DNA from: Linnemannia elongata
Lineage: Eukaryota; Mortierellomycota; Mortierellomycetes; Mortierellales; Mortierellaceae
DNA length: 64,000 nucleotides
Assembly (NCBI GenBank): GCA_036320915.1
Contig: JAXBDG010000017.1
Coordinates: forward strand, 1-64,000
Reading direction: 5' to 3'
The position numbers were made by a program, and so were the translations under genes. The notes under the pieces are model-generated. The model saw nothing but the letters and a program-made list of their open reading frames with translations. It searched no databases and was not told where the DNA came from. Positions within the stretch are counted from its first letter, which is position 1; the number at the start of each line of letters is the position of its first letter. This document shows positions 64,000 to 64,000 of this stretch, piece after piece.

Positions 64000-64000
64000 G
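62843..64000 (-). CDS. Gln-rich nuclear regulator, C-terminal part (runs off right edge)
   Basis: At least 350 residues remain before the stop at 62843, and the frame stays open to the window edge. Composition is Gln/Ser/Pro/Gly low complexity with SP and TP sites (NSPMTEGG; GTPLSSAS), a Met/Gly/Asp repeat (GMGLDMDMDMGMGMGDD), a His run and an acidic C-terminus (EMEVNEDEDDVMSGFLNL). This style is common in fungal transcription coactivators and LisH or Mediator-type factors, but no domain is present in this part, so no family is claimed. The annotated Met near 63898 is internal; the true start lies beyond the window. Confidence 0.55.
63929..64000 (-). repeat. CAA/CAG trinucleotide repeat (polyglutamine)
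   Basis: On the minus strand this is an uninterrupted CAA series leading into CAG units, coding for at least 24 Gln in frame with the gene above. It reaches the window edge, so its full length is unknown. Confidence 0.9.

Noticed and set aside
1..64000. tRNA, rRNA or other structured RNA genes
   Set aside because: No B-box-like GGTTCGA context with a cloverleaf or rRNA-like stretch was found by eye. A tRNA search program would be decisive.

Overview
This window looks like the left end of a chromosome from an early-diverging fungus, most likely of the Mortierellaceae. It opens with 40 units of a 10-bp telomeric repeat, C-rich strand first. Its internal genes are fungal, with short GT-AG introns. 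They include phenylalanine hydroxylase (known from Mortierella and rare in fungi), RCE1, MFAP1, a TPR/J-domain protein, a Crypton-type recombinase with a GCR1-like tail, and a degenerate Fanzor.

Region 1 (1-24,012) is telomere plus a nest of DNA transposons of one family. The complete copies are A 1306-5434, F 5753-11063, B 11588-15715 and D 16540-20642. Each has terminal inverted repeats (TIRs) of about 230-380 bp starting GGG, 3-bp target-site duplications and the same three genes: an 88-aa helical protein (here 'sap'), a 564-570-aa protein with weak resemblance to rolling-circle replication initiators ('repL'), and, convergent to them, a DDE transposase of the Harbinger/IS5-like fold ('tnp'). 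An older copy, C (944-24012), received the other insertions in its left TIR (G, which in turn received A and F), beside its transposase start (B), inside its transposase (D) and inside its repL (a 496-bp insert). Target duplications and TIR sequence variants show that the 6.15 kb between A and B is inverted relative to the state in which the elements inserted, either by A x B recombination or by assembly mis-orientation. Every TIR holds a G-run / GGCCGATG / C-run hairpin, about 100-137 bp upstream of tnp and sap start codons, except in F's left TIR.

Region 2 (24.0-36.5 kb) is a decayed transition zone: a small secreted cysteine-containing protein, a spliced gene with a PD-(D/E)XK-like nuclease segment, a Helitron relic, a Fanzor pseudogene and a penta-EF-hand pseudogene.

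Region 3 (36.8-64 kb) is ordinary gene-dense chromosome: RCE1 protease (-), rhomboid protease (-), bZIP factor (+), mitochondrial LEA-like protein (+), TPR/J-domain co-chaperone (+), MFAP1 splicing factor (+), Crypton-type recombinase (-), phenylalanine-4-hydroxylase (+), cytosolic GH13 alpha-amylase (-), a large helical His-rich protein (+), and the C-terminal part of a Gln-rich regulator (-) that runs off the right edge. Gene names 'tnp', 'repL' and 'sap' and element letters are local labels used only here.
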